A stretch of 15,483 nucleotides of DNA from an uncultured Bacillaceae bacterium (GCA_937925695.1 CALAMD010000040.1:1-15483); one strand, 5' to 3'. Shown: positions 1 to 6,956, counted from the stretch's first letter. Program-made: numbers and translations. Notes: generated by a model not told the origin, from the sequence alone.

Positions 1-653
1 ATCGACATGATCACCGGGATAACAACTAAAAAACTAAGGGATAAAAAGGATGCTCTAATTAATTCTTGTCTTGTAGGCTCAAAATGAACTTGTCGTTGTG
101 CTGCTGTCTGATCTCCGACTACAGCTTGAACTTCGGCAGAAACATCGTCAACCATTGAAGTTTCAGCATCTATCGTTACATCCATATCCATTTGGCTAGC
201 TACTTTCTTCGCTTTTGCTTGGTCAAGTGCTCGTTCTATCGCACTTGCTTCTTCCAAAGTAATCGCTTCTAGTGTGACAGAACCTCGGGAATCACTGGCA
301 CTTGTCTCAAGGTGCAAAGACGTAACCCCAAAGGGTTTAAAGTAAAACGGTGTTTCTCTTCTAACATTTTGCACGGCAGTTAATGTAATCCGATTATGTT
401 TTCTCGTAAACAGTCCTCGATAAATATGAAACTGCTGATGGTCAATTTCATAGGTCGTTTTTCGCCATTCTACAACGATTGCAAATAGTTTATAAATAAA
501 ATAGGCAACCAGCAAAATTCGACCAGCCCTTGGTAAAAATGATGTATCATTTAGCCGTAACACAAACAAATAAATAATAAAAACAGCGTTATTACGGAAA
601 AAATGGATCAAAGACTGCAGCATTTTTAATGGGTGCATTCGTTTATTGTTCAT
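1..653 (-). CDS. ydbT: YdbT-like membrane protein with bacterial PH domain (partial, C-terminus outside window)
   Basis: The frame stays open from an ATG at 653 to the window edge, so 217 codons are visible and the C-terminal part is missing. Two hydrophobic stretches (about residues 17-33 and 43-62) are followed by a bPH_2-type domain (about 65-145) with RKHNRITLTAVQNV and the FKPFGVTSLHLET strand. A new hydrophobic segment begins just before the edge. B. subtilis YdbT is about 490 aa with repeated PH units, so this is roughly its first half. The start lies inside the ydbS stop region (11-nt overlap), which implies translational coupling; GAGGA about 11 nt upstream is the likely ribosome site. 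In Bacillus, ydbST is a SigW-regulated pair linked to resistance against peptide antimicrobials. The same role here is inferred from homology and pairing only. Confidence 0.85.
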   Translation of the reverse strand, partial: MNNKRMHPLKMLQSLIHFFRNNAVFIIYLFVLRLNDTSFLPRAGRILLVAYFIYKLFAIVVEWRKTTYEIDHQQFHIYRGLFTRKHNRITLTAVQNVRRETPFYFKPFGVTSLHLETSASDSRGSVTLEAITLEEASAIERALDQAKAKKVASQMDMDVTIDAETSMVDDVSAEVQAVVGDQTAAQRQVHFEPTRQELIRASFLSLSFLVVIPVIMS

Positions 654-1149
654 TTAATTCATCTTCCTCATCAATTTGTGCATAATGAGCGATTTGATCT
701 CGTATTTGAAATGCTTCTTCCTCAGGTAAAGCTGGAATGGTATGGGATGAACCTAACGTTCCAATCGTCAACGAATACAAACCATACTTTCTCAACAATG
801 GACCTTGATCCGCACCAACATATTGAATTTTCGTCATTGGAATAACAATATCATGATGAACGAAGCGACCATGTTTTAAGCGAACGAATTGTTCATTTAT
901 ACCATAACGCCAATACTTTTGAATAATATTTGGTTCAAATATAACTGACCATGTTGCAGATAACGGTACAAGCCCTAATAATACCCAAAAAATAATGATC
1001 AACCAATTGAACCATTCATATACGTGGCCTAACGTAAGTAATACAACAACAATTACCAAAAACAGAACTTCGATCAACGTATTTCTTAAGCGAAAAACTT
1101 TAATCGCTTTTGTTGAAATTCGCTTCTGTGCTTCTAACAACTTATCCAA
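643..1149 (-). CDS. ydbS: YdbS-like membrane protein with bacterial PH domain
   Basis: This 168-aa protein has two membrane segments (about residues 24-42 and 47-68) followed by a bPH_2 domain (about 70-150). The domain includes the RYGINEQFVRLKHG and VIPMTKIQYVGADQGPLLRKYGL strands typical of YdbS and related DUF304 proteins. The start is a TTG: an in-frame TAG lies 6 nt upstream, no ATG is available, and AAGGGG sits about 11 nt before it. It overlaps the downstream ydbT-like gene by 11 nt, the usual ydbS-ydbT arrangement. In B. subtilis the pair belongs to the SigW cell-envelope stress regulon and helps against antimicrobial peptides. I looked upstream for a SigW site (TGAAAC, 16-17 nt, CGTA) and did not find a convincing one, so the regulation here is open. 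Confidence 0.88.
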   Translation of the reverse strand: MDKLLEAQKRISTKAIKVFRLRNTLIEVLFLVIVVVLLTLGHVYEWFNWLIIIFWVLLGLVPLSATWSVIFEPNIIQKYWRYGINEQFVRLKHGRFVHHDIVIPMTKIQYVGADQGPLLRKYGLYSLTIGTLGSSHTIPALPEEEAFQIRDQIAHYAQIDEEDELNEQ

Positions 1150-1261
1150 CTGCTAATCAACCCCTTAACTTTAACAACCAAGTTACTGGTCCTTACCAAA
1201 AACTTTATTTGAACCGTGCTCGCGTTCCATTTATGCAATATATTCTATCAAAGATGATGCA

Positions 1262-1287
1262 AGACTAGGATAGAAATATTCTAGTCT
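1262..1287 (-). terminator. Possible weak hairpin at the Nudix gene end
   Basis: AGACTAG at 1262-1268 and CTAGTCT at 1281-1287 form a 7-bp stem with a 12-nt loop. The Nudix stop codon TAG lies inside the stem. No T-run follows on the minus strand, so termination is doubtful and read-through into ydbS-ydbT (131 bp away) is possible. Confidence 0.25.
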
Positions 1288-1820
1288 ATTACAACCGGCT
1301 TGATTATCTTAGATTCAAAGGCTGCAACATGATCGCCATCATAAACAAAATGGTGATGATAAACGTTATCCTCTTCTAAAATTGTTGGTAAAAAGTATTT
1401 CAAGTTGGCCACTCCGCTATTATTCGGATGGAAGATCCAATCTAGTTTCTTCCAATCTAGAATGCCCTCTTCAGTTTTAATCGGTGTGGTATATGTTAAA
1501 GACGTAGGGATCTCAACAAGAAAAGCATGCATGCCACCAGCATAACTACCATCTTTTGCTTCCCAAGTGATTTTCCCTCGATAAATTGGCTCTGTATGTA
1601 CTTGCCACTGGGCATCTGCTTCTTCAGCTTGTTCTTGATTTAATAAGGTAATCCCCGTTTCTTCCTGAATCTCCCGAATAATACAAGCTAGGGGCGTCTC
1701 ATTTTTTTCTATTTTACCACCGACACCATTCCACATGCCCATCCAGGCTGGTGTTTCACGATTTAATAATAATATGTGATCCCCTTGTCTAATAAAGCAA
1801 ATAGTATATTTTAGTTCCAT
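1281..1820 (-). CDS. Nudix hydrolase (MutT/YvcI-like)
   Basis: Counting from the chosen start, residues 35-57 form a canonical Nudix box, G-x5-E-x7-R-E-I-x-E-E-x-G-I, with catalytic glutamates E50, E53 and E54. Such enzymes hydrolyse nucleoside diphosphates linked to another moiety and need Mg2+ or Mn2+. The segment before the box (LLLNRETPAWMGMWNGVGGK) resembles the 8-oxo-dGTPase/YvcI branch, but substrates cannot be read from sequence. The protein is 179 aa. An in-frame ATG 15 nt further upstream (1835) gives a longer form, but no ribosome site precedes it. The ATG at 1820 has a GGTG-containing site, so I prefer it. A plausible SigA promoter lies at 1885-1913. The gene may be cotranscribed with ydbS-ydbT because the separating hairpin is weak. 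Confidence 0.88.
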   Translation of the reverse strand: MELKYTICFIRQGDHILLLNRETPAWMGMWNGVGGKIEKNETPLACIIREIQEETGITLLNQEQAEEADAQWQVHTEPIYRGKITWEAKDGSYAGGMHAFLVEIPTSLTYTTPIKTEEGILDWKKLDWIFHPNNSGVANLKYFLPTILEEDNVYHHHFVYDGDHVAAFESKIIKPVVID

Positions 1821-1884
1821 GTTAACACCGTCCATTGCGTATCATCATAGCTTAAAATGATTATTTTCTTACACTATGTTTAAA

Positions 1885-1913
1885 ATTATAAACAAAACGA
1901 GCAAGATCGTCTA
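1885..1913 (-). promoter_or_regulatory. Predicted SigA promoter of the Nudix gene
   Basis: Read on the minus strand, a perfect TATAAT (plus 1885-1890) is preceded by a 17-bp spacer and TAGACG (plus 1908-1913; 4 of 6 matches to TTGACA). The predicted leader to the ATG at 1820 is about 58 nt. One arm of an inverted repeat (GTCTATA/TATAGAC) overlaps the -35 box. Confidence 0.5.
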
Positions 1914-1999
1914 TATGAAACGACAATTTTCACCAATTATAGACCTTTTAGTTACGCTACATTTAAAAAGGTTTTAACATATTCTAACTTTAAAAAGGT
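1909..1999. repeat. Inverted repeat and direct repeat between the Nudix and glycosyltransferase genes
   Basis: GTCTATA (1909-1915) and TATAGAC (1938-1944) form a spaced inverted repeat that overlaps the -35 of the Nudix promoter. TTTAAAAAGGT occurs twice on the plus strand, at 1962-1972 and 1989-1999, 27 nt apart. These could be binding sites of a regulator shared by the divergent genes, but AT-rich spacers often give such repeats by chance. Confidence 0.35.
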
Positions 2000-2060
2000 A
2001 TGAGCTTTTTCGTTTTGTATCAGCTATACGTCTTAGCAATTTTAACTTATCTTCATATCA

Positions 2061-2066
2061 TATAAT
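2061..2066 (+). promoter_or_regulatory. -10 box upstream of the CgeB-like gene
   Basis: A perfect TATAAT lies 25 nt before the ATG at 2092. No good -35 is seen 16-18 nt upstream, so an activator may be needed or the box may be fortuitous. The ribosome site AAAGGCGGT follows at about 2077-2085. Confidence 0.35.
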
Positions 2067-2091
2067 TACTCTTAATAAAGGCGGTAAGCAA

Positions 2092-3084
2092 ATGACAAAA
2101 AAGCACCTAAAAATTTTAATTTTAATGAAACCCTTTGGGAAATTCCCCAAACACCAACCAAAAGTGGATATGATCCAAGCCCTAGAACAGTATGCAGAGG
2201 TCTATTATTGGTCTAAAAATGGTCATATTCAAGATATTTTAAAGAAACTTGCAATTGAGCCGGACTTTATCCTCCACTATGATATTGCCTGGAATTCCTT
2301 TTTTGCTCCTCGTGTTGAAGGACTAGATGAGGTTAAAATACCAACGGGTTGTTTTATAATCGATCTACACTGGAAACCTGAGCAACGAATTAAATATATT
2401 AACGATAATCAAATTGATATCATCTTTTCAGTCAGCAAACATCCCTTTCTCAAACTTTTCCCCCAATTTAACAACAAAATGTATTGGACGCCATGGGCGA
2501 TTAATCCCAAGATTATGAAAGATTGGCGAAAAAAGAAGGATATTGACTGTTTATTAATGGGGTTAGTTTATGTCGATCATAGGAACTTAGCTGGTCATAC
2601 CCTACCAAGACAACTACCATCAAAAGGTCGTTATGCTTTTCGTGATGCGGTATTTGAGCAAATGAAAACTACCCCTGGCTTTGTCTTCCATCCCCATCCA
2701 GGTCACCTAACGATTAAATCAGATTTATTGCTAGCGAATAAAGCATATGCCGAGGAAATCAATCGGGCGAAGATTTTTTATACGTGTGGTAGCCGTAACA
2801 CAACAGGTGGCATTGCCGTGTTAAAGTTTTTTGAAGTACCTGCTTGCCATACCTTGCTATTAGCCGAAACAAATGAGGATATTGAAGAACTTGGCTTTAA
2901 AGATACCGTTAATTTTGTTGCCTGCACCATTGAAGAGATTAAAGAAAAAACAAACTTTTATTTAACCCATGATTCCATTCGGCAAAAAATTACCAAGAAT
3001 GGGTATGAGTTCATTCATCAACACCATACAATTCATCATCGTGCCCGGCAAATGATTGAAGAAATAAAAAAACTCATTTCATAA
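2092..3084 (+). CDS. CgeB/YkvP-like glycosyltransferase family protein
   Basis: This 330-aa soluble protein has no signal peptide or membrane segment. Residues 1-130 look like a Rossmann N-domain (KILILMKPFG, then CFIIDLHW and IIFSVSKHPF). Residues about 225-325 match the Glyco_trans_1_2 region of CgeB/YkvP proteins. Supporting features are IFYTCGSR, a KFFEVPACHTLLLAE helix-strand, GFKDTVNF, EEIKEKTNFYL, and the terminal RQKITKNGYEFIHQHHTIHHRA signature (residues 297-318). The family adds sugars to spore-surface proteins or other surface molecules; donor and acceptor are unknown here. It stands alone on the plus strand. The ribosome site AAAGGCGGT supports the ATG start. Its last codons overlap the terminator of the convergent SIMPL gene. 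Family assignment is firm, function is not. Confidence 0.8.
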   Translation: MTKKHLKILILMKPFGKFPKHQPKVDMIQALEQYAEVYYWSKNGHIQDILKKLAIEPDFILHYDIAWNSFFAPRVEGLDEVKIPTGCFIIDLHWKPEQRIKYINDNQIDIIFSVSKHPFLKLFPQFNNKMYWTPWAINPKIMKDWRKKKDIDCLLMGLVYVDHRNLAGHTLPRQLPSKGRYAFRDAVFEQMKTTPGFVFHPHPGHLTIKSDLLLANKAYAEEINRAKIFYTCGSRNTTGGIAVLKFFEVPACHTLLLAETNEDIEELGFKDTVNFVACTIEEIKEKTNFYLTHDSIRQKITKNGYEFIHQHHTIHHRARQMIEEIKKLIS

Positions 3085-3100
3085 CAATGTTAGGAAATGA
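3061..3100 (-). terminator. Intrinsic terminator of the SIMPL gene, inside the 3' end of the convergent gene
   Basis: Read on the minus strand, TCATTTC, one mismatch, TAAC, loop ATT, GTTA, mismatch, GAAATGA (3074-3100) is followed by G and seven T residues (3066-3073). The T-run and part of the stem are the last codons of the plus-strand glycosyltransferase gene. In plus orientation no T-run follows, so it is one-directional. Confidence 0.75.
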
Positions 3101-3163
3101 ATTAAAATGGATGGTTGTATAGCTTCAGTAACAAAAACGATTCACTCTACGCTCTGATCTCAA

Positions 3164-3820
3164 TTATGATTGAAACTGAAACTCAACGTGAACCGAGGCA
3201 CTTATCGGTATTAAACCGGGTTCGATCGGTGTTGCTGATTGATATTCAGTCAATGACGTTTTTAAAAATGGTATCGGTTGTTCTGCTACTTCTTCTTTAA
3301 TCGTAACTGGCACAGGATCTAACATAAGGGACATCTGATTAGCGATTGATTGAGCTTTTGCAAGTGCATCTTCAAGGGCTTTCTGTAGTGCATATCTTTC
3401 ATATGCATCTACATTTTCAATAGAAAATTGGAGGTTAAAAATTTGATTGGCACCAGCTTGCTGAGCAATCGTAATCACTTGACTGATTTGATCCAGATCT
3501 TTGATCCTCACAGTAATATTGTTTTGAACTTCATAAGTGACCAACTCTAAATTGCCATTCTTATTTTCATAAATCGGTCGCAATTGAAAATAGGTTGTCT
3601 GAATTTGATCTCTTGGCACACCAAATTCTAATAATGCCCTAATCACTTGATTCATCCGCAAATCATTTTCTTGCTTCGCTACATCAAGTTGTTCATTCCT
3701 TGTGATCACTTCTAATTGAATGTGCACTGTATCTGGAGGTTGAGAAATCGTTCCCGTCCCCTGCACAAACAACCGGCGATTCGGGCTAGTAAAACTACGG
3801 TGGTCATTAGGATAGTACAA
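3164..3820 (-). CDS. SIMPL domain-containing protein (DUF541)
   Basis: The protein starts with RRLFVQGTGTISQPPDTVHIQLEV, the opening strand of the SIMPL/DUF541 (YggE-like) fold. The family pattern continues with paired repeats, a long helix (YERYALQKALEDALAKAQSIANQM) and a closing strand SASVHVEFQF. These proteins form ring-like oligomers in some species; their biochemical role is poorly known and some are linked to oxidative stress or surface structures. The longest frame begins at a GTG at 3829, but the ribosome site AGAGG abuts that GTG directly. The TTG at 3820 has AGAGGTG at 6-nt spacing, so I prefer it (218 aa). No signal peptide is present, unlike many Gram-negative members. A promoter (3848-3877) and a strong terminator (3061-3100) suggest a single-gene transcript, with possible read-through from the GNAT gene. 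Confidence 0.85.
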   Translation of the reverse strand: MYYPNDHRSFTSPNRRLFVQGTGTISQPPDTVHIQLEVITRNEQLDVAKQENDLRMNQVIRALLEFGVPRDQIQTTYFQLRPIYENKNGNLELVTYEVQNNITVRIKDLDQISQVITIAQQAGANQIFNLQFSIENVDAYERYALQKALEDALAKAQSIANQMSLMLDPVPVTIKEEVAEQPIPFLKTSLTEYQSATPIEPGLIPISASVHVEFQFQS

Positions 3821-3847
3821 TTGCTTCACCTCTTTTCATGATACTTA

Positions 3848-3877
3848 ACTATATGTGTTCGTCTGAAAATTGGTGAA
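3848..3877 (-). promoter_or_regulatory. Predicted SigA promoter of the SIMPL gene
   Basis: On the minus strand, TTCACC (plus 3872-3877; 4 of 6), an 18-bp spacer and TATAGT (plus 3848-3853; 5 of 6) lie about 28 nt upstream of the chosen TTG start. Confidence 0.4.
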
Positions 3878-3908
3878 CAGTCTACCGATCCATCATGCTA
3901 GTTATCGC

Positions 3909-4409
3909 CTATTGTTTCGTCATCGATTCAACTTGCAAGCCCATTTTAATAGTTTCTACTTCATGGTCAAAGAGAGAGTCATTAAATTCAGCTAATTTCT
4001 TAAACCCTCTAGCTTTGTAAAAGGTTAGACCAGTTTGATTGTTTTTTTCGACAAAAATATAAACCGCTTCTGCTTCTAACTGATTGATACCATGCATTAA
4101 CAAAGCCGTACCAATGCCTTGTCCTTGATATTCAGGGAGTAGATAAATAGCGCCTAATTCTGTACTGCCATCTTTCCGGCGAGGCGAAAAATTGGCAAAA
4201 CCGACTACACCCTCAGCCATTTCAGCTAAATAAATATACGAACTGTGCAAACGTCTTTTCAGCGATTCATTACTATAAGCCATCGCTAAAAATTGATCTT
4301 GAATATCAAGGGGAATAATTCCTCTGTATGTGTCATGCCAACTTAATTTTGCTATCTCTTGTACGAGATGAATATCCCCTTCGTCCATTTGTCTAATGAC
4401 GATATCCAC
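3909..4409 (-). CDS. GNAT family N-acetyltransferase
   Basis: This 166-aa single-domain protein has the GNAT fold. The N-terminal strand and helix are IVIRQMDEGDIHLVQEIA. Motif A is ELGAIYLLPEYQGQGIGTAL, with the acetyl-CoA pyrophosphate loop QGQGIG at 95-100. The C-terminal part AVYIFVEKNNQTGLTFYKARGFKK carries the typical N and Y residues (motif B). Its WHDTYRGIIP segment is common in the YkkB/YuaI-like subgroup. It would acetylate an amine from acetyl-CoA; the substrate is unknown. The start is GTG with GGAAGTG 7 nt upstream. No clear terminator separates it from the SIMPL gene 88 bp downstream, so partial cotranscription is possible. Confidence 0.88.
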   Translation of the reverse strand: MDIVIRQMDEGDIHLVQEIAKLSWHDTYRGIIPLDIQDQFLAMAYSNESLKRRLHSSYIYLAEMAEGVVGFANFSPRRKDGSTELGAIYLLPEYQGQGIGTALLMHGINQLEAEAVYIFVEKNNQTGLTFYKARGFKKLAEFNDSLFDHEVETIKMGLQVESMTKQ

Positions 4410-4506
4410 TGCTTTTCACTTCCTTATTTCTTCCCTTAAACTGTTTGTTGCCTATGAATCTCTGTTTATTGTGAGATAAACATTTTTCCATTATCATCCA
4501 TTATTT

Positions 4507-4536
4507 ACATGATGTAGATATTGTAATCATGTTTTT
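4507..4536 (+). other. Stem-loop in the GNAT/DUF1906 divergent spacer
   Basis: ACATGAT (4507-4513) and ATCATGT (4526-4532) form a 7-bp stem with a 12-nt loop, followed by T residues to 4536. It resembles a small terminator on the plus strand, yet no plus-strand gene precedes it. It could limit antisense transcription leaving the GNAT gene region. Confidence 0.3.
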
Positions 4537-4642
4537 CCTAAAAAAACAAAAATATTTCAAATAGGATTGACAAGCTTGCTAGCATATATCGTTTCAGCGA
4601 TCAAATAGCTGATTAAATAGGATCTTACCTAAACGAACTGCC

Positions 4643-4672
4643 TACACAAGCTATCCCTTCACCAAATATACT
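4643..4672 (+). promoter_or_regulatory. Predicted SigA promoter of the DUF1906-type gene
   Basis: TACACA (4643-4648; 4 of 6), an 18-bp spacer and TATACT (4667-4672; 5 of 6) end 26 nt before the ATG at 4699. The ribosome site GAAGGGAG is at 4684-4691. A perfect TTGACA at 4567 has no -10 at usable spacing and was not chosen. Confidence 0.45.
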
Positions 4673-4698
4673 GAATTAAGCATGAAGGGAGTTATTTT

Positions 4699-5496
4699 AT
4701 GAAAAAAATTGCACTACTTTCCTTTATTGCCATTTTAGTTCTGCTATCGCTAACCATCCTGTTTATTTCTAGCCAACAATCTAATGATGAAAAAGAACCA
4801 ACTAATGGTCATAAAGCGAATGATAATGAGCAAGAAGTTGAATATTATTGGGGAGTAGATTCAGCAAGTTACACAGATGAATCCTTATATCAATGTGTCA
4901 TCGATCAATTTGGTCAACCTTCTGTTTGGGGAAGATATTTAGGTGATATTGAAGATGTTTCCCATGGGTTAGATGCAGATGAAGTCGCTTATCTTCATGG
5001 AAATGGAATTCATATTCTTGTAATCTACAATCACTTCTCTGATGCCACAGGATACGAAAATGGCATTCAAGAAGCTGAACAAGCAATTTCTTTTGCTGAA
5101 CAATTAGACATCCCAGAAGGGGTTGCGATTTTCGGTGACATCGAACCAAATTATCCAGTCGATGAACAATTTATCAATGGTTGGTATGACAGATTAGTAG
5201 ATTCCCCTTATCAGCCAGCATTGTATGGCGTTTTTAAAGAAGACAGTGAATTATTTACTTCCTTTAATAAAGCAACAGAAGAAGCTCAAAGGAACACCAT
5301 TCTTTGGACAGCATATCCACAAAAGGAAATCACAGCAAAAGACAATGCACCAGATTTTGAAGCAATTGCACCTGAAGAAGCAGAACTTTTTGGTTGGCAA
5401 TATGCAATCAATGCAGAAACTTGTAATATTGATACAAACCTATTCACCGATGCCATGATTGATGTGTTATGGAAGAGTGAATCTGCAGACGATTAA
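4699..5496 (+). CDS. Membrane-anchored glycoside hydrolase-like protein (DUF1906/Rv2525c type)
   Basis: This 265-aa protein has an N-terminal membrane anchor (residues 4-24) after MKK, a polar linker rich in N, E and K (about 25-48), and an extracellular TIM-barrel-like domain (50-258). Domain features are YYWGVDSAS (first strand), HILVIYNHFSDATGYENG, the acidic strand-end GVAIFGDIEPNY (D147, E149) and GWQYAINAETCNID near the end. This order matches the DUF1906/Rv2525c glycoside-hydrolase-like family, distantly related to GH25 muramidases whose last strand also carries WQY. The likely target is peptidoglycan or another wall glycan, but activity is unproven and substrate is inferred only. No lipobox cysteine follows the hydrophobic segment, so it is probably a membrane-tethered or cleaved secreted protein. 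Two cysteines (C66, C242) could pair. The ATG has a strong site GAAGGGAG. Confidence 0.75.
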   Translation: MKKIALLSFIAILVLLSLTILFISSQQSNDEKEPTNGHKANDNEQEVEYYWGVDSASYTDESLYQCVIDQFGQPSVWGRYLGDIEDVSHGLDADEVAYLHGNGIHILVIYNHFSDATGYENGIQEAEQAISFAEQLDIPEGVAIFGDIEPNYPVDEQFINGWYDRLVDSPYQPALYGVFKEDSELFTSFNKATEEAQRNTILWTAYPQKEITAKDNAPDFEAIAPEEAELFGWQYAINAETCNIDTNLFTDAMIDVLWKSESADD

Positions 5497-5499
5497 TCC

Positions 5500-5559
5500 T
5501 TAACACGTTGTGAGCGCCTCATCCACCTGCATCTTGATGAGCAGGACAATATCAAGCAT
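5500..5559 (-). CDS. Candidate 19-aa small ORF
   Basis: An ATG at 5559 is preceded by AGGAG with 6-nt spacing and encodes MLDIVLLIKMQVDEALTTC before a TAA at 5500. It lies in the 228-bp gap between the DUF1906-type gene and the chromate transporter genes. I do not recognise it, and so short a frame can arise by chance; only the well-placed ribosome site speaks for it. The upstream -10/-35 match is poor. The rest of the gap holds a small hairpin (GTCTTT/AAAGAC, 5578-5592) and the strong GC-rich hairpin at 5697-5718. Confidence 0.15.
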   Translation of the reverse strand: MLDIVLLIKMQVDEALTTC

Positions 5560-5696
5560 CGTGTACTCCTAACAGCAGTCTTTTAGAAAGACACAAGCGA
5601 TAACGCAAGAATCACTTGTCTATTATGAGTTGCATAACCTCCTAGACAATGAGACAAAATAAATAACCCAACAAATGAATGACTCCATGATTACTA

Positions 5697-5718
5697 CGCC
5701 TCGCTGTTTAGCGGGGCG
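5697..5718 (-). terminator. GC-rich hairpin after the chromate transporter pair
   Basis: CGCCTCGCT (5697-5705) pairs with AGCGGGGCG (5710-5718) through 9 bp, including one G-U, around a GTTT loop. It begins 6 nt after the stop of the minus-strand gene at 5725. No T-run follows on either strand, so it may act as a 3'-end stabiliser or need Rho or another factor for termination. Confidence 0.5.
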
Positions 5719-5724
5719 AAACCA

Positions 5725-6255
5725 TTAGCCAAGAAAAATTGCTCCATAAACTAATGCTCCGATGACAACATAGACTGGACTCACTTTCCATTTTTCTAAA
5801 GCCAGTAAACTAAGTCCGCCAATGATGATCGTATGTAGCGATCCAGATTCCTCATAAGAATGGGTGAAAAAATTAATCGTCATCAATCCCAATAACACAG
5901 CAATTGTGGGGCGAACATATTGGGTTAATTTTACGACTTTCGGTGAGTCTTTAAATCGATAAAGAATGCCTAACAAAGCGATCATGAGTAACATCGATGG
6001 GGCGACAGCAGCGAATACGCCAACAAATGCGCCGAAGACACCACCTACCTCGTAACCGATATATCCAGCCAGTTTAGTAGCAATTGGCCCTGGAAGCCCG
6101 TTCCCTAGAGCAACCATCTCACTAAATTCACTTACCGTAAACCAGCCATACTTGGTAACGACTTCATATTCTAATAACGGAATTGTTGCTGGTCCGCCAC
6201 CATAACCAAGGATATTTGCAATAAAATTTGCTTTAAAAATCTGCCAATAAATCAT
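5725..6255 (-). CDS. Chromate transporter, short-chain CHR family, second subunit
   Basis: This 176-aa membrane protein is one half of a split ChrA-type transporter. It carries the CHR signature near the N-terminus (IFKANFIANILGYGGGPATIPLLEYEVV), then GNGLPGPIATKLAGYIGYEVGG and a chain of hydrophobic helices. Short-chain CHR proteins work as pairs of antiparallel homologues; in B. subtilis the ywrB-ywrA pair confers chromate resistance when both are present. Its ATG overlaps the stop of the upstream subunit gene by 1 nt (TAATG), which points to translational coupling and a fixed subunit ratio. Known substrates of the family are chromate and possibly sulfate-like oxyanions; the true substrate here is inferred. 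A GC-rich hairpin follows the stop. Confidence 0.85.
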   Translation of the reverse strand: MIYWQIFKANFIANILGYGGGPATIPLLEYEVVTKYGWFTVSEFSEMVALGNGLPGPIATKLAGYIGYEVGGVFGAFVGVFAAVAPSMLLMIALLGILYRFKDSPKVVKLTQYVRPTIAVLLGLMTINFFTHSYEESGSLHTIIIGGLSLLALEKWKVSPVYVVIGALVYGAIFLG

Positions 6256-6815
6256 TATGCATCAACCTGTTTTTCTGTTTTTTTATTTTTAGATAACAAT
6301 GCCGCTACTAATAGCGCGCCAATAACGAGGGCAGGATGGATTCCAAACCAACGCATCACGACGAAACTAATCACCGTTAGGACAATCGTCGGTATCCAGC
6401 CCATCAAACGATAGGACAACTTAATAAAGTCCCAAGCCAATACCCCAATCATCACACCTGCAACTGGTATGACCCCTTTGGCCATGCCCTGAACCCAAGG
6501 TTTATCTTTATAAGCATTGAGCACTGTCATTAATAAAATCATTAAAATAAGCGTTGGTAAAATTGTCGCGATCAATGCATTTAGCATTCCTCGCCAGCGA
6601 GCTAGTCGCCAGCCGATATAACCAGCTAATTTGGTATTAATTGGTCCTGGTAACGTATTCGCTAAAGCTAAGACATCAGAAAACTCTTCATCGTCCATCC
6701 ACTCGTAAACTTCTACCACTTCACGTTGCATGAGTGGGACAGCTGAGAGTCCGCCACCATAACCTAATAAGCCAGCACGAAAAAATGCCATAAAAATATC
6801 TCTTTGTCTCACCAT
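6255..6815 (-). CDS. Chromate transporter, short-chain CHR family, first subunit
   Basis: This subunit is the homologous partner of the downstream gene. The N-terminal CHR motif is IFMAFFRAGLLGYGGGLSAV, followed by PLMQREVVEVYEWM, NTLPGPINTKLAGYIGWR and several membrane helices. The longest frame starts at an ATG at 6869 and another ATG lies at 6848, but the ATG at 6815 is preceded by GGAAAAGGA at 7-nt spacing. It also gives the usual short N-terminus (MVRQRDIFMAFFR; 186 aa), so I chose it. The 6848 start, with AGGTG upstream, is the main alternative. The pair would form one anion exporter or importer in the membrane. No chrB-like or other regulator gene is adjacent. Confidence 0.85.
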   Translation of the reverse strand: MVRQRDIFMAFFRAGLLGYGGGLSAVPLMQREVVEVYEWMDDEEFSDVLALANTLPGPINTKLAGYIGWRLARWRGMLNALIATILPTLILMILLMTVLNAYKDKPWVQGMAKGVIPVAGVMIGVLAWDFIKLSYRLMGWIPTIVLTVISFVVMRWFGIHPALVIGALLVAALLSKNKKTEKQVDA

Positions 6816-6956
6816 AACCAAATCCTTTTCCTTTGCTAAAAATTGCATCAAATCACCTAACACGATCATTAAAAAGAACCATGCAGTTTAACCCATTGGT
6901 ACGAAATAAATCGCAGTCATTCGTTTATCCTTATTAATAAACTCAAGCAAAACATT

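Noticed and set aside
1150..1260. SigW promoter for ydbS-ydbT
   Set aside because: Expected from the B. subtilis regulon, but no TGAAAC with CGTA at 16-17 nt was found; the nearest partial match (TGGAAC) lacks a -10.
4567..4572. Perfect TTGACA upstream of the DUF1906-type gene
   Set aside because: No -10-like hexamer occurs 16-18 nt downstream, and the site lies about 130 nt from the start codon. The promoter at 4643-4672 fits better.
4898..5149. Minus-strand open frame of 83 codons
   Set aside because: It lies wholly inside the well-supported DUF1906-type gene, has histidine- and leucine-rich low-quality composition, and matches no known family.
5497..5650. Decayed coding sequence after the DUF1906-type gene
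   Set aside because: The same frame stays open for 27 codons after the stop, and another frame for about 31 codons, with protein-like stretches. No family is recognised, and frames of this length arise by chance.
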